Origin: Litorihabitans aurantiacus
Lineage (GTDB): Bacteria > Actinomycetota > Actinomycetes > Actinomycetales > Beutenbergiaceae
Length of the DNA stretch: 64,000 bases
Reading direction: 5' to 3'
Assembly (NCBI RefSeq): GCF_030161595.1
Contig: NZ_BSUM01000001.1
Coordinates: 2,976,001-3,040,000, forward strand
In this document: positions 45,791 to 53,845 of the stretch, one piece after another
How positions within the stretch are numbered: position 1 is the stretch's first letter
Layout of the letters: every line of letters starts with the position of its first letter
Notes under the pieces: model-generated
The model's database searches: none
What the model was told of the DNA's origin: nothing
What the model saw: only the letters and a program-made list of their open reading frames with translations
Translations under genes and position numbers: made by a program

Positions 45791-45867
45791 GTAGCCCCTT
45801 GCACGGTCCCCGGGTCGACCGCGACCCGGGTGCGCCCGACGAGCGGGCGACCGCGGTGCAAGGCTAC
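45791..45867. other. Three-way-junction-like structured element
   Basis: GTAGCC-(CC)-TTGCAC at 45791-45804 pairs with GTGCAA-GGCTAC at 45856-45867. Inside are two hairpins: CCCGGGTCG/CGACCCGGG (45809-45830) and CGCCCG/CGGGCG (about 45833-45849). It sits 59 bp beyond the TetR stop and 95 bp upstream of the fucosidase start, so terminator or fucosidase leader are both possible. Confidence 0.45.
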
Positions 45868-45925
45868 GAGCGAAACGTCCGACGATCAAGCACTTCCGCG
45901 CGCCGACGCCGGCCCTGCGATCGAG

Positions 45926-46522
45926 TCACGCCGACCCGCACCCGGGATCCGCGCCACCCTGCTCCGCCCCCGGCCCGAGCAGCACGCGCCAGATCCAGGC
46001 CGCCGCGACGTCGAGCCCCGGCCGCGGCTCCATCGCGATCCAGGCGCCCACGACGGCGACCACCGACCCGGCGATCCCGGCCGCGGCGACGTCGATCGGC
46101 ATGCCGTCGAAGACCTGGGTGCGCGAGGACTCGATCCCCTCGCGCGCGAGGCCCTGGACGTGCTGCTGCAGCCGCGCCACGGCCACGAGCGAGCCGTGCG
46201 GCCCGAACACCCGCGCGTAGACGTCGATGTTTCCCTCGAAGTGCCCGAGGTAGGCCACGATCGCCGCGATCGCGTCGGTCTCGATGAGCTCCATCAGCGG
46301 CGGCAGCGCCGCACCGTCCCCCGCGAGGGCGGAGTCGATCGCGTCGGCCAGCAGCGTGTCCTTGTCGGAGTAGTGCTGGTAGAAGCTGCTGCGGTTGACC
46401 CCGGCATGCTCGACGATGTCGGCGATCGTCACGTCCTCGAGGTCGCGGGTGCCGAGCAGGTCGAAGAGCGCGCGCTGCAGGCTGTGACGGGTGCGGGCGA
46501 TCCGAGGGTCCACGGGGTGCAT
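45926..46522 (-). CDS. TetR-family regulator of the MMPL exporter
   Basis: 198 residues from ATG 46522. The HTH is L-F-D-L-L-G-T-R-D-L-E-D-V-T-I-A-D-I-V-E-H-A-G-V-N-R-S-S-F-Y-Q-H-Y-S-D-K-D-T. The C-terminal TetR_C-type domain includes G-A-W-I-A-M-E-P-R-P-G and W-R-V-L-L-G-P. It is divergent from the MMPL transporter gene across 126 bp, where an inverted pair GCGAC...GTCGC lies. Repression of the exporter and autoregulation are the natural inference. Confidence 0.9.
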   Translation of the reverse strand: MHPVDPRIARTRHSLQRALFDLLGTRDLEDVTIADIVEHAGVNRSSFYQHYSDKDTLLADAIDSALAGDGAALPPLMELIETDAIAAIVAYLGHFEGNIDVYARVFGPHGSLVAVARLQQHVQGLAREGIESSRTQVFDGMPIDVAAAGIAGSVVAVVGAWIAMEPRPGLDVAAAWIWRVLLGPGAEQGGADPGCGSA

Positions 46523-46547
46523 CCTTCCAGGCGGTCCGGCCGGCAGA

Positions 46548-46570
46548 GCGACTTGTCACACACTTGTCGC
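46548..46570. promoter_or_regulatory. Candidate TetR operator in the tetR-MMPL spacer
   Basis: GCGACTTGTC is followed by ACAC, then TTGTCGC, so GCGAC/GTCGC inverted arms enclose two ACTTGTC direct repeats (46551 and 46562). A second partial dyad GACA-TC-TGTC follows at about 46577. Position between divergent genes supports operator function. Confidence 0.45.
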
Positions 46571-46648
46571 TTTTCCGACATCTGTCCATTAGCGTAGGCC
46601 ACGGCTCGACGGCGCGCCTCCCTGTCCGCACGTGACGAAAGGCCTCTC

Positions 46649-49033
46649 GTGGCACGTCTCCTCTTCCGGATCGGTCGGTACGCCTCGGCGCACGCTGTCC
46701 GCTTCATCCTCGGCTGGGTCGCGGTGCTCGCCGTGGCCGCCGGCTCCTTCCTCGCGTTCGGCGGCACGCTCGCCACCAGCTTCGACATCCCCGGCACGGA
46801 GACCTCCCGCGTCACGCAGGAGATCGCCGACGAGGTCGGCGGCAGCACCGGCGCCACCGGCACGGTCGTCTTCCACAGCTCCGACGACGCCGCGCTCACC
46901 CCCGAGCAGCAGGCGGACATCTCCGCGACGCTCGCGGAGATCGGTGAGCTCGACGGCGTCGCCGCCGTCGTCGACCCCTTCGCCACCGAGGCCGAGCGCG
47001 CGGCGCAGGCGGAGCAGCTCGCCGCCGGCCAGGCGCAGATCGCCCAGCTCCCGGCGGACCAGCAGGCCGCCGCCGGGGCCCCCGTGCTCGAGGCCGGTCA
47101 GCGCCTCCTCGACGCCGCCGCCGAGCTGCGCACGGTGTCGGAGGACGGCACGGCCGCGCTCGGGACCGTCATCTTCGAGCAGACGGCCTTCGAGCTGCCC
47201 GCCGAGGTCAAGGAGTCGGTGGTCGAGGCCGCGCAGGACGCGTCGATCGACGGCGTGGAGGTCGACGTCTCCTCCGCCATCGCCACCGAGGTGGCGGGGC
47301 TGCTCGGACCGGGCGAGATCATCGGCGTGATCGTCGCGCTCATCGTCCTCGTGGTCATGTTCCGCGCGCTCCTGCCCGCGTTCACGCCGCTGGCGTCCTC
47401 GATCGTGGGCGTCGGGGTCGGCGTGGCCGGCGCGATGGCGGCCTCCGACGTCGTGGAGATGTCCAACGTGACGCCGGTCCTCGGCGTGATGCTCGGCCTC
47501 GCGGTCGGCATCGACTACTCGCTGTTCATCATGAGCCGGCACCGCCGGCAGCTGCTCGCCGGCATGGACCTGCGCGAGTCCATCGGGCTGGCGAACGGCA
47601 CGGCGGGCAACGCCGTCGTCTTCGCCGGCTCGACCGTGATCGTCGCGCTGCTCGCCCTGAACGTCACCGGGATCAACTTCCTGGGCGTCATGGGCAGCGT
47701 GGGTGCGGTCTGCGTGCTCGTGGCGGTGCTCGTCTCGGTGACGCTGACCCCCGCGCTGCTCGGGCTGCTCGGCACACGCGTCCTCAGCCGCCGTGCGCGC
47801 CGCACGGTCGGTCACACGCACCACACCGACACCACGCCGACGCCGATGCGCACCTCGCGCGCCGTCGCCGGCGGTCTCGTGGGGATCCTCGCGCTCCTGG
47901 TCATCGCGATCCCGGCCCTCGACATGCGCCTGGGGCTGCCGGACGGCTCGACCGAGCCGACCGACACCACCGCGTACCGCGCCTACGAGACCACCGCCCG
48001 CGAGTTCGGCGCGGGCGCCGACGGTCCCCTCGTCGTCTCCACGCGGCTCGCCGAGCCCGCGACGGAGGAGACGCTCACCCTGGTCCAGGCCGACCTGGCC
48101 GACGAGCTGATGGCGTGGGACGCCGTCGCGGCCGTCGCCCCGGCCGGCGTCTCGCCCGACCTGGACTTCATGATCTTCCAGGTCATCCCGACGGACGGTC
48201 CCTCGAGCGAGTCGACCGAGGAGCTGGTGCACGACCTGCGCGCGGCCTCACCCCTGGACGACGGCACCGAGCTCGGCGTGGCCGGTGCCGCGAGCGGCAA
48301 CATCGACGTCTCCGACCGACTGTCGGACGCCCTCCCGGTCTACCTGGCCGTCGTCGTCGGGCTCTCGCTGATCATCCTGGTCCTCGTGTTCCGCTCGCTC
48401 CTGGTGCCGCTCATCGCGACGGCGGGCTACGTGCTCTCCCTCGTGGCGGCGTTCGGTGCGATCGTGGCGGTATACCAGTGGGGCTGGCTCAGCGGCGTCT
48501 TCGGCGTCGAGACCCCCGGACCGGTGCTGAGCTTCGCGCCGATCATCATCATGGGCGTGCTGTTCGGGCTGGCGATGGACTACCAGCTGTTCCTCGTCTC
48601 GGGGATGCGCGAGGCGTACGTCCACGGGACGCCGGCCCGCGCCGCGGTCGTGGCCGGCCGCCGGAGCGGACGCGCCGTCGTCACGGCCGCCGCGATCATC
48701 ATGGTCTCGGTCTTCGGCGGGTTCGTGTTCTCGCACCTGGCGATGGTCCGCCCGCTCGGGTTCGGGCTCGCGATCGGCGTCCTGTTCGACGCGTTCGTGG
48801 TGCGCATGCTGATCGTCCCGGCGCTCATGCACCTGTTCGGTGACAGGGCGTGGTGGCTGCCGCGCTGGCTCGACCGCATCCTGCCGAACGTCGACGTCGA
48901 GGGTTCGGCCCTCGAGCGCAGCCACCCGGTGCCCGGCGAGACCCACGCTGGCGGCGCCGCGGCGGGCGACGGCGAGCGGGCCGCCGACACCGACGGCCCT
49001 GTCCCCGCGGGCCACGGCAGGCACACGGGCTGA
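46649..49033 (+). CDS. MMPL-family (RND superfamily) exporter
   Basis: 794 residues from GTG 46649. Two repeats of one helix, a large extracytoplasmic loop and a five-helix bundle. In the first bundle, G-V-M-L-G-L-A-V-G-I-D-Y-S-L-F-I-M-S-R-H-R contains the proton-relay D-Y pair, and the second has I-I-I-M-G-V-L-F-G-L-A-M-D-Y-Q-L-F-L-V-S-G-M-R. A C-terminal His/Gly-rich tail. Such transporters export lipids, siderophores or drugs using the proton gradient. TetR-controlled from the divergent spacer; substrate unknown. Confidence 0.95.
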   Translation: MARLLFRIGRYASAHAVRFILGWVAVLAVAAGSFLAFGGTLATSFDIPGTETSRVTQEIADEVGGSTGATGTVVFHSSDDAALTPEQQADISATLAEIGELDGVAAVVDPFATEAERAAQAEQLAAGQAQIAQLPADQQAAAGAPVLEAGQRLLDAAAELRTVSEDGTAALGTVIFEQTAFELPAEVKESVVEAAQDASIDGVEVDVSSAIATEVAGLLGPGEIIGVIVALIVLVVMFRALLPAFTPLASSIVGVGVGVAGAMAASDVVEMSNVTPVLGVMLGLAVGIDYSLFIMSRHRRQLLAGMDLRESIGLANGTAGNAVVFAGSTVIVALLALNVTGINFLGVMGSVGAVCVLVAVLVSVTLTPALLGLLGTRVLSRRARRTVGHTHHTDTTPTPMRTSRAVAGGLVGILALLVIAIPALDMRLGLPDGSTEPTDTTAYRAYETTAREFGAGADGPLVVSTRLAEPATEETLTLVQADLADELMAWDAVAAVAPAGVSPDLDFMIFQVIPTDGPSSESTEELVHDLRAASPLDDGTELGVAGAASGNIDVSDRLSDALPVYLAVVVGLSLIILVLVFRSLLVPLIATAGYVLSLVAAFGAIVAVYQWGWLSGVFGVETPGPVLSFAPIIIMGVLFGLAMDYQLFLVSGMREAYVHGTPARAAVVAGRRSGRAVVTAAAIIMVSVFGGFVFSHLAMVRPLGFGLAIGVLFDAFVVRMLIVPALMHLFGDRAWWLPRWLDRILPNVDVEGSALERSHPVPGETHAGGAAAGDGERAADTDGPVPAGHGRHTG

Positions 49034-49068
49034 GCCCCGCACCCCACCGCGCGCCGACCGTGCGGTGA

Positions 49069-49102
49069 CGCGACCCCGGACCACCTTCGGTCCGGGGTCG
49101 CG
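49069..49102 (+). terminator. Strong terminator hairpin after the MMPL gene
   Basis: A perfect 14-bp stem (CGCGACCCCGGACC at 49069-49082 with its complement at 49089-49102) and a 6-nt loop, 36 bp after the stop. It may serve both the MMPL gene and the convergent SRPBCC gene. Confidence 0.85.
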
Positions 49103-49141
49103 CTGCTTCCGGGGCGGCGGGAGGTCCGGCCGCCGGGCCGG

Positions 49142-49602
49142 TCAGTCCGCCGGATCCGACCGCTCGGTCGACTCCTCCGCCGCGGTCACCGGCAGACGCA
49201 CGAGCCGCCGCAGCGCGAGGCGGGCGGGGACGGCGTACGCGAGGACGAGCGGACGCGGTCCCCGGATGCGGAGCCACGTCCGGGCACCGCCGTCACCCGC
49301 GGGCCCGACGCCGTGCGCGAGGTCCAGCTCGACGGGCCCGGACCGCGCGGTCCACGACCAGGTGCGGGTGCTCTCGTCGACGGCAGTCACGACGACCTCG
49401 GCGCGCAGCCCCAGCGGTCCGCGCACCACCCCCTCACGCCGGCGCGCAGGCGCGGCCCGAGCCCGTCGACACGGGTGATGTACGGCCCCCAGACCGACCA
49501 CCGCGACGGGTCCGCGTACCGCTCCCAGACCACGTCGGGCGAGACGCTCCCCGTCGTCCGGATCGCGAGCGTCGAGCGGGATCGTCGCGGGGCACCGGTC
49601 AT
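49142..49602 (-). CDS. SRPBCC/polyketide-cyclase-like protein (apparent frameshift)
   Basis: ATG 49602. The first half reads S-P-D-V-V-W-E-R-Y-A-D-P-S-R-W-S-V-W, typical of polyketide cyclase/START-like SRPBCC proteins. Around 49429-49433 (C5) the frame moves by -1. The second half then gives G-V-V-R-G-P-L-G-L-R-A-E-V-V-V-T-A-V-D and R-T-W-S-W. Joined length about 153 residues. A hydrophobic-ligand-binding cavity protein, substrate unknown. Convergent with the MMPL gene and divergent from the DeoR gene. Confidence 0.75.
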
Positions 49603-49661
49603 GGTGCTCGACGGTACGCGCCTGCGTAGACTTCCAGCCGCCGTTCGAGAGTGGAGGATCC

Positions 49662-50465
49662 GTGGAGCGCGAGGACCGCCTGTCCCGTCTGGTCGACTAC
49701 ATCGTCGAGCACGGCTCGGTGCACGTCGACGACGTCGTGGCGACCTTCGACATCTCCCCGGCGACCGCGCGACGCGACCTCGACGCGCTCGCCGAGCAGC
49801 AGCTCGTGAGTCGCACGCGCGGCGGTGCCGTCAGCAACAGCACCTCCGGCGACACGCCCCTGCGCTACCGGACGGTCCGGCACGGCGGCGCCAAGCGCGC
49901 CATCGCCTCGGCCGTGGCCGCGATGGTCACGCCGGGCGAGGTGATCGCGTTCAACGGCGGGACGACGACGACCGCGGCCGCCTTCGAGGTCGGCATCCGC
50001 ACGGCGGCCGACCCGGCGTTCCACGACGTCACGACCACGGTGGTGACGAACGCCGTCAACATCGCCAACGACCTGGTGGTGCGACCGGCGCTGCGGATCG
50101 TCGTCACCGGCGGGGTCGCGAGGCCGCGCTCGTACGAGCTGGTGGGTCCGCTGGCCTCGCTGAAGCTGCCCGACATCACGATCGACACGCTGTTCCTGGG
50201 GGCGCACGCGCTCGACGTCGAGCGCGGCTACTTCACCCACCACGACGGCGAGGCCGCGATCAACGCGGAGCTCGTGCGCCTCGCGCGCCGGACGGTCGCC
50301 GTCGTGGACTCCTCCAAGCTCGGGGCGACGGCGTTCGCCAGGATCTGCGGGGTCGACGACGTCGACGTGCTCCTGACCGACGCCGGGGCGGACCCCGGGT
50401 CGCTGGACCGGGTGCGGGAGCACGGGGTCGACGTCGTCACGGTCGGGGGCCCGGGCGAGGGCTGA
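49662..50465 (+). CDS. DeoR-family transcriptional regulator
   Basis: 267 residues from GTG 49662 with GGAGGATCC before it. The N-terminal HTH has R-L-S-R-L-V-D-Y-I-V-E-H-G-S-V and I-S-P-A-T-A-R-R-D-L-D-A-L-A. The sugar-phosphate isomerase-like sensor has I-A-F-N-G-G-T-T-T, V-V-T-N-A-V-N-I-A, V-V-T-G-G-V-A-R, D-T-L-F-L-G and S-S-K-L-G. DeoR regulators typically bind phosphorylated sugars. The target genes are not evident, since both neighbours point elsewhere. Its 3' end overlaps the convergent NmrA gene by 29 bp. Confidence 0.93.
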   Translation: MEREDRLSRLVDYIVEHGSVHVDDVVATFDISPATARRDLDALAEQQLVSRTRGGAVSNSTSGDTPLRYRTVRHGGAKRAIASAVAAMVTPGEVIAFNGGTTTTAAAFEVGIRTAADPAFHDVTTTVVTNAVNIANDLVVRPALRIVVTGGVARPRSYELVGPLASLKLPDITIDTLFLGAHALDVERGYFTHHDGEAAINAELVRLARRTVAVVDSSKLGATAFARICGVDDVDVLLTDAGADPGSLDRVREHGVDVVTVGGPGEG

Positions 50466-51315
50466 GCCACCGCGGCCTCGAGCCCCGGAGCACCTCCGCG
50501 AGCGAGAGCGGCGCGCGCCCGGTGAGGCGCTCGACGTCGTCCGTCACCGCCGCCACCTCGCCGACGGCGATCGCGATGTAGGTCGAGATCCACGCCTCGA
50601 CCTGCCACGCCGGCGCGCCGAAGGCGGCGCGCGAGGCGTGCGCCTCCGGCAGCGTCTCGTCGACGTACCGCGTGGGGCGGCCGGTGACCTCGGTGACGAC
50701 GGCGGCCACCTCGCCCAGCGTGAGCGCCTCCGGACCGGTGAGCTCGTAGGCGCGACCGGCGTGCGCGTCGGGATCGACCAGCACGGCGGCGGCCGCACGG
50801 GCGACGTCGGCGCGGGCGACCGCGCCGACGCGCCCCGCGCCGGCGGGGCCGCGGATCGCGCCGCTCTCGTCGGCGAACTCCGGCAGCAGGTCGAGGTAGA
50901 AGGAGTCGCGCAGGAACGTGTGGGCGACGCCGGTGGCCCGCAGGTGCTCCTCGGTGGCCCAGTGGTCGCGCGCGAGGGTGAAGGTCGCGTCCGGCGCCGC
51001 GCCGAGGAACGACGTGTAGACGACGTGGCGAACACCCGCCTCGACGGCGGCGTCGACCACGGTGCGGTGCTGCTCCAGACGATCGGCGCTCTCCGAGGCC
51101 GACACGAGCAGGAGCGTGTCGACCCCGGCGAGCGCGAGGCGGGCCGCGTCGCCGTCGCCGTAGCTCGCCATCACCACCTCGTGCGGGCCCTCCGGCGCGC
51201 GCGACGGGTCGCGGACGACCAGGCGCAGACGCTCGCCGCGTGCGGCGAGGTCGGCGGTCACGGCACGGCCGAGGTGGCCGGTGGCGCCGGTGACGGCGAT
51301 GAGACGGCTCTGCAC
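50437..51315 (-). CDS. NmrA-like NAD(P)-binding protein
   Basis: 292 residues from GTG 51315, preceded by GGAGGTCCTC. The loop V-T-G-A-T-G-H-L-G-R-A-V at the N-terminus and L-V-V-R-D-P-S-R for cofactor selectivity mark an NmrA/SDR a5 protein, with V-Y-T-S-F-L-G-A and F-L-R-D-S-F-Y-L typical of quinone-oxidoreductase QorB-like members. A redox sensor or NADPH-quinone reductase role is plausible. It converges with and overlaps the DeoR gene. Confidence 0.9.
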   Translation of the reverse strand: MQSRLIAVTGATGHLGRAVTADLAARGERLRLVVRDPSRAPEGPHEVVMASYGDGDAARLALAGVDTLLLVSASESADRLEQHRTVVDAAVEAGVRHVVYTSFLGAAPDATFTLARDHWATEEHLRATGVAHTFLRDSFYLDLLPEFADESGAIRGPAGAGRVGAVARADVARAAAAVLVDPDAHAGRAYELTGPEALTLGEVAAVVTEVTGRPTRYVDETLPEAHASRAAFGAPAWQVEAWISTYIAIAVGEVAAVTDDVERLTGRAPLSLAEVLRGSRPRWLSPRPGPRP

Positions 51316-51340
51316 GAGGACCTCCGGGGCGACGACGGCG

Positions 51341-51452
51341 GGTCTCGCCACCGTACTGCGCCGGCGGCCCGTGGCCCCGGGTCGCTCTCGGGGCGGGGTC
51401 TCGCCACCGTACTGCGCCGGCGGCCCGTGGCCCCGGGTCGCTCTCGGGGCGG
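51341..51452. repeat. Perfect tandem duplication of a 56-bp unit
   Basis: A 56-bp unit starting GGTCTCGCCACCGTACTGCG is present twice without mismatches (51341-51396 and 51397-51452), followed by the first bases of a third copy (GGTC). It lies in the divergent promoter region between the NmrA-like gene and the small membrane-protein gene. Confidence 0.92.
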
Positions 51453-51543
51453 GGTCACTCCACCACCCCGCAGGCGGGGGCGGCTGGCTACCCTGGGCGC
51501 ATCCGCACCCGAGGGCGGCGCGGCGACGGCGGAGAGGAGCGGC

Positions 51544-51861
51544 GTGTCCACGGTCTGGGTCGCACTGGCGCTGATGATCCTGATGGCGCTCGCCGGTCTG
51601 CTGATCCTGGTCACCGCGCTGCGGGAGCGTCGCGCGGCCGACCCAGGCACCCCACGCCGCACCGCCGCGACGCTGCGCGCGCTCGCCGGGGGCGTGATCC
51701 TCGGTGGCGTGCTCGCCGGCCTGGGCGGGGCGTTCCTGCCGATGCAGTACGCGATCGTCGCGCTCCCGTTCCTGGGACTGACGGCGGCGGTCGTCCTCGG
51801 CCTCCCGCTCCTCGTCGCGTCCGCGATCGTGTCGGCGCGTGACGGGCGCCGACCGCGCTGA
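51544..51861 (+). CDS. Small hypothetical membrane protein
   Basis: 105 residues from GTG 51544 after GGAGAGGAG. Three hydrophobic helices: W-V-A-L-A-L-M-I-L-M-A-L-A-G-L-L, G-G-V-I-L-G-G-V-L-A-G-L-G-G-A, and I-V-A-L-P-F-L-G-L-T-A-A-V-V-L-G-L-P. No family recognised. It is followed 39 bp later by the His-rich membrane gene of the copper locus on the same strand, but may be independent. Confidence 0.65.
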   Translation: MSTVWVALALMILMALAGLLILVTALRERRAADPGTPRRTAATLRALAGGVILGGVLAGLGGAFLPMQYAIVALPFLGLTAAVVLGLPLLVASAIVSARDGRRPR

Positions 51862-51900
51862 CCGCGGAGGCGATCGCACCGCCGTCGTAGGATCGCGGTG

Positions 51901-52509
51901 ATGGAACCGGCGGCGAGGACGACGCGCCTGCGGCGAGGAGTGACCGCCGCCGCGGTTTCGACCCTCGTCGCCCTCGCCTTCCACCTCCTGGCCGGTGGCG
52001 CGGTGCCCGGCGTGCTCGGCGTCGTCGCGCCCCTCCTCCTGACCTCCGTGGTCGGGATGAGCGCGGGCGGGCGACGCCCCAGCTTCTGGGGCCTCCTCGC
52101 CACCGCGACCTCGGCACAGGTGCTGTTCCACACCCTCTTCTCCTTCGGGGCGACCTCGACGGGCGGCCAGGGTGGGCACGGCGGCCACACCGTGACTGCG
52201 GCCGAGATCGCGGCCACGACGGCCCACCACGCCGCCACGACGGCGGGTCACGGCTGGATGTGGCAGGCGCACCTGGTCGCCGGCGTCGTGACCGCCGTGA
52301 CGCTGCACCGCGGCGAGCTCGCCGTGACGTGGCTGCGCACCCTGCTGGCCGCCCTCGCCGCCCGCGTCCTGGTCCCGACGTCCCCGGCGACGCCCGTCCC
52401 GGGTGCACGCGTCGCCGCACCGGTCCTGCCGACCGTCGTGCGCCCGACCCTCCTGCGGGTCCTGGCCGCAGCGCCCCGCCGCGGCCCACCGGTGCCGGTC
52501 CTCACCTGA
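51901..52509 (+). CDS. Histidine-rich membrane protein beside copC
   Basis: 202 residues from ATG 51901. Hydrophobic segments near residues 15-60 and 75-90 surround a His/Gly region: G-G-Q-G-G-H-G-G-H-T and A-H-H-A-A-T-T-A-G-H-G-W-M-W-Q-A-H, which looks like a metal-binding loop. The C-terminus is Pro/Val/Arg-rich. It is directly followed by the CopC-like gene, and His clustering between helices suggests involvement in copper handling. I recognise no named family. Confidence 0.7.
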   Translation: MEPAARTTRLRRGVTAAAVSTLVALAFHLLAGGAVPGVLGVVAPLLLTSVVGMSAGGRRPSFWGLLATATSAQVLFHTLFSFGATSTGGQGGHGGHTVTAAEIAATTAHHAATTAGHGWMWQAHLVAGVVTAVTLHRGELAVTWLRTLLAALAARVLVPTSPATPVPGARVAAPVLPTVVRPTLLRVLAAAPRRGPPVPVLT

Positions 52510-52570
52510 CCGACCGCCCGTCGCGCACCTGCCGCCGGGTGGTGCCACCACACACCCGGAAGGCACACCC

Positions 52571-53203
52571 GTGCCCGCACACCCCTCACCGGGGGCGCGA
52601 CCGGTGCGCTCGGCGACGGCTGCCGCCGTCGCCGCGCTGACCGCTGCGCTCGCCCTCGTCGCCCTCGCATCCCCACCGGCGCAGGCCCACGACCAGCTCG
52701 TGGCCTCCAGCCCCGCCGACGGTGCCCACCTGGACGCCGCACCGACCGAGATCCGGCTGAGCTTCAGCGGTGAGCCGCTCGAGCTCGGCACGAAGGCGAT
52801 GGTCACCACCGCGCAGGATCCCGCCCGGGACCTCGCGCTGGGGACCAGCGTCGACGGCCGCGACGTCGTCACCGAGGTGGCGGACCTGCCGGACGGTCAC
52901 TACGACGTCCGCTGGCGCGTGATCTCCTCCGACGGCCACCCGATCTCGGGACTGATCCCGTTCTCGGTCGGGGACGCGGGGCAGCGGCCGGCGACGGCGG
53001 GCACGACCGCGCCGGAGGTCGGCGCGGACGGACCGGACGAGTCGGGTGCCTCGGGCACCCCGAGCGCGTCCGACGCCTCGCCGGCGGTGCAGGCCCCCGG
53101 TGACGGCGCGCCCCTGCGCACCGTGGCCGTGGCCGTGGCCGGAGCCGGCGCAGCCGTCCTCGCCGTGTGGTTGATCGGTCGGGTGCGCCGCCGGGCGCGA
53201 TGA
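52571..53203 (+). CDS. CopC-domain copper-binding protein
   Basis: 210 residues from GTG 52571. A signal peptide ends in A-Q-A-H-D, leaving the N-terminal His that CopC uses as copper ligand. Next come S-S-P-A-D-G-A-H-L, I-R-L-S-F-S-G-E-P, and W-R-V-I-S-S-D-G-H-P-I-S-G, all CopC/YobA signatures. After a Ser/Ala/Gly linker the protein ends in one membrane helix (V-A-V-A-G-A-G-A-A-V-L-A-V-W-L-I) and R-R-R-A-R, an anchored actinobacterial CopC. It precedes PCu(A)C and DyP genes in the same direction. Confidence 0.92.
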   Translation: MPAHPSPGARPVRSATAAAVAALTAALALVALASPPAQAHDQLVASSPADGAHLDAAPTEIRLSFSGEPLELGTKAMVTTAQDPARDLALGTSVDGRDVVTEVADLPDGHYDVRWRVISSDGHPISGLIPFSVGDAGQRPATAGTTAPEVGADGPDESGASGTPSASDASPAVQAPGDGAPLRTVAVAVAGAGAAVLAVWLIGRVRRRAR

Positions 53204-53246
53204 CGCCCGCCCCACCCCCACCCCCTCACTTCTTCTGGAGCACCTC

Positions 53247-53845
53247 ATGAGCAGCACCACGATCACCCCTGCCCGCACGACCGCGCTCGCCCTGGCCGCG
53301 GCACTGACCCTGGCCGCCTGCGGCACCGGGGCCGACGACTCCGCGCCCGCCGCCGCGACGCCGTCCGGCGGCGACGCGCTGACGATCGCCGACGCCTGGG
53401 TCAAGGCCGAGGACGAGGGCATGACCGCCGCCTTCGGCACCCTGGAGAACCCGACCGACGCCGACGTGGAGGTCGTCTCGGTCAGCTCGCCCGCGGCCAC
53501 CGCGATGGAGCTGCACGAGACGGCGACGGACGACGCCGGCCAGATGGTCATGCGCGAGGTCGGGTCGTTCGTCGTCCCGGCCGGGGGCAGCGTCGAGCTC
53601 TCCCCGGAGGCGACCACCTCATGTTCATGGGTCTGCCGGACCCCATCACCGCCGGTGACGACGTCGACATCACCCTCACCCTGGCCGACGGCTCGGACCT
53701 GGAGTTCGTCGCCGTCGCGAAGGACTACGAGGGCGCCAACGAGTCCTACGAGCGCGACGGCGGGACGGACCACGGCGACATGGGCGACAGCGACACGGGC
53801 CACGGCGAGACGGCGCACGGCGACCACGAGGGCACGGACCACTGA
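53247..53845 (+). CDS. PCu(A)C copper chaperone lipoprotein (apparent frameshift)
   Basis: ATG 53247. The signal peptide ends with lipobox L-A-A-C. The first half has I-A-D-A-W-V-K-A and A-M-E-L-H-E-T-A, ending in G-Q-M-V-M. At 53602-53607 a G seems to be missing (CCCCGG, expected CCCCGGG); corrected it reads P-G-G-D-H-L-M-F-M-G-L, completing the H-x-M copper site of DUF461. A His/Asp/Gly-rich tail (H-G-D-M-G-D, H-G-E-T-A-H-G-D-H) may bind more metal. The TGA overlaps the DyP start as TGATG. Copper delivery to an extracytoplasmic enzyme is the family role. Confidence 0.87.
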
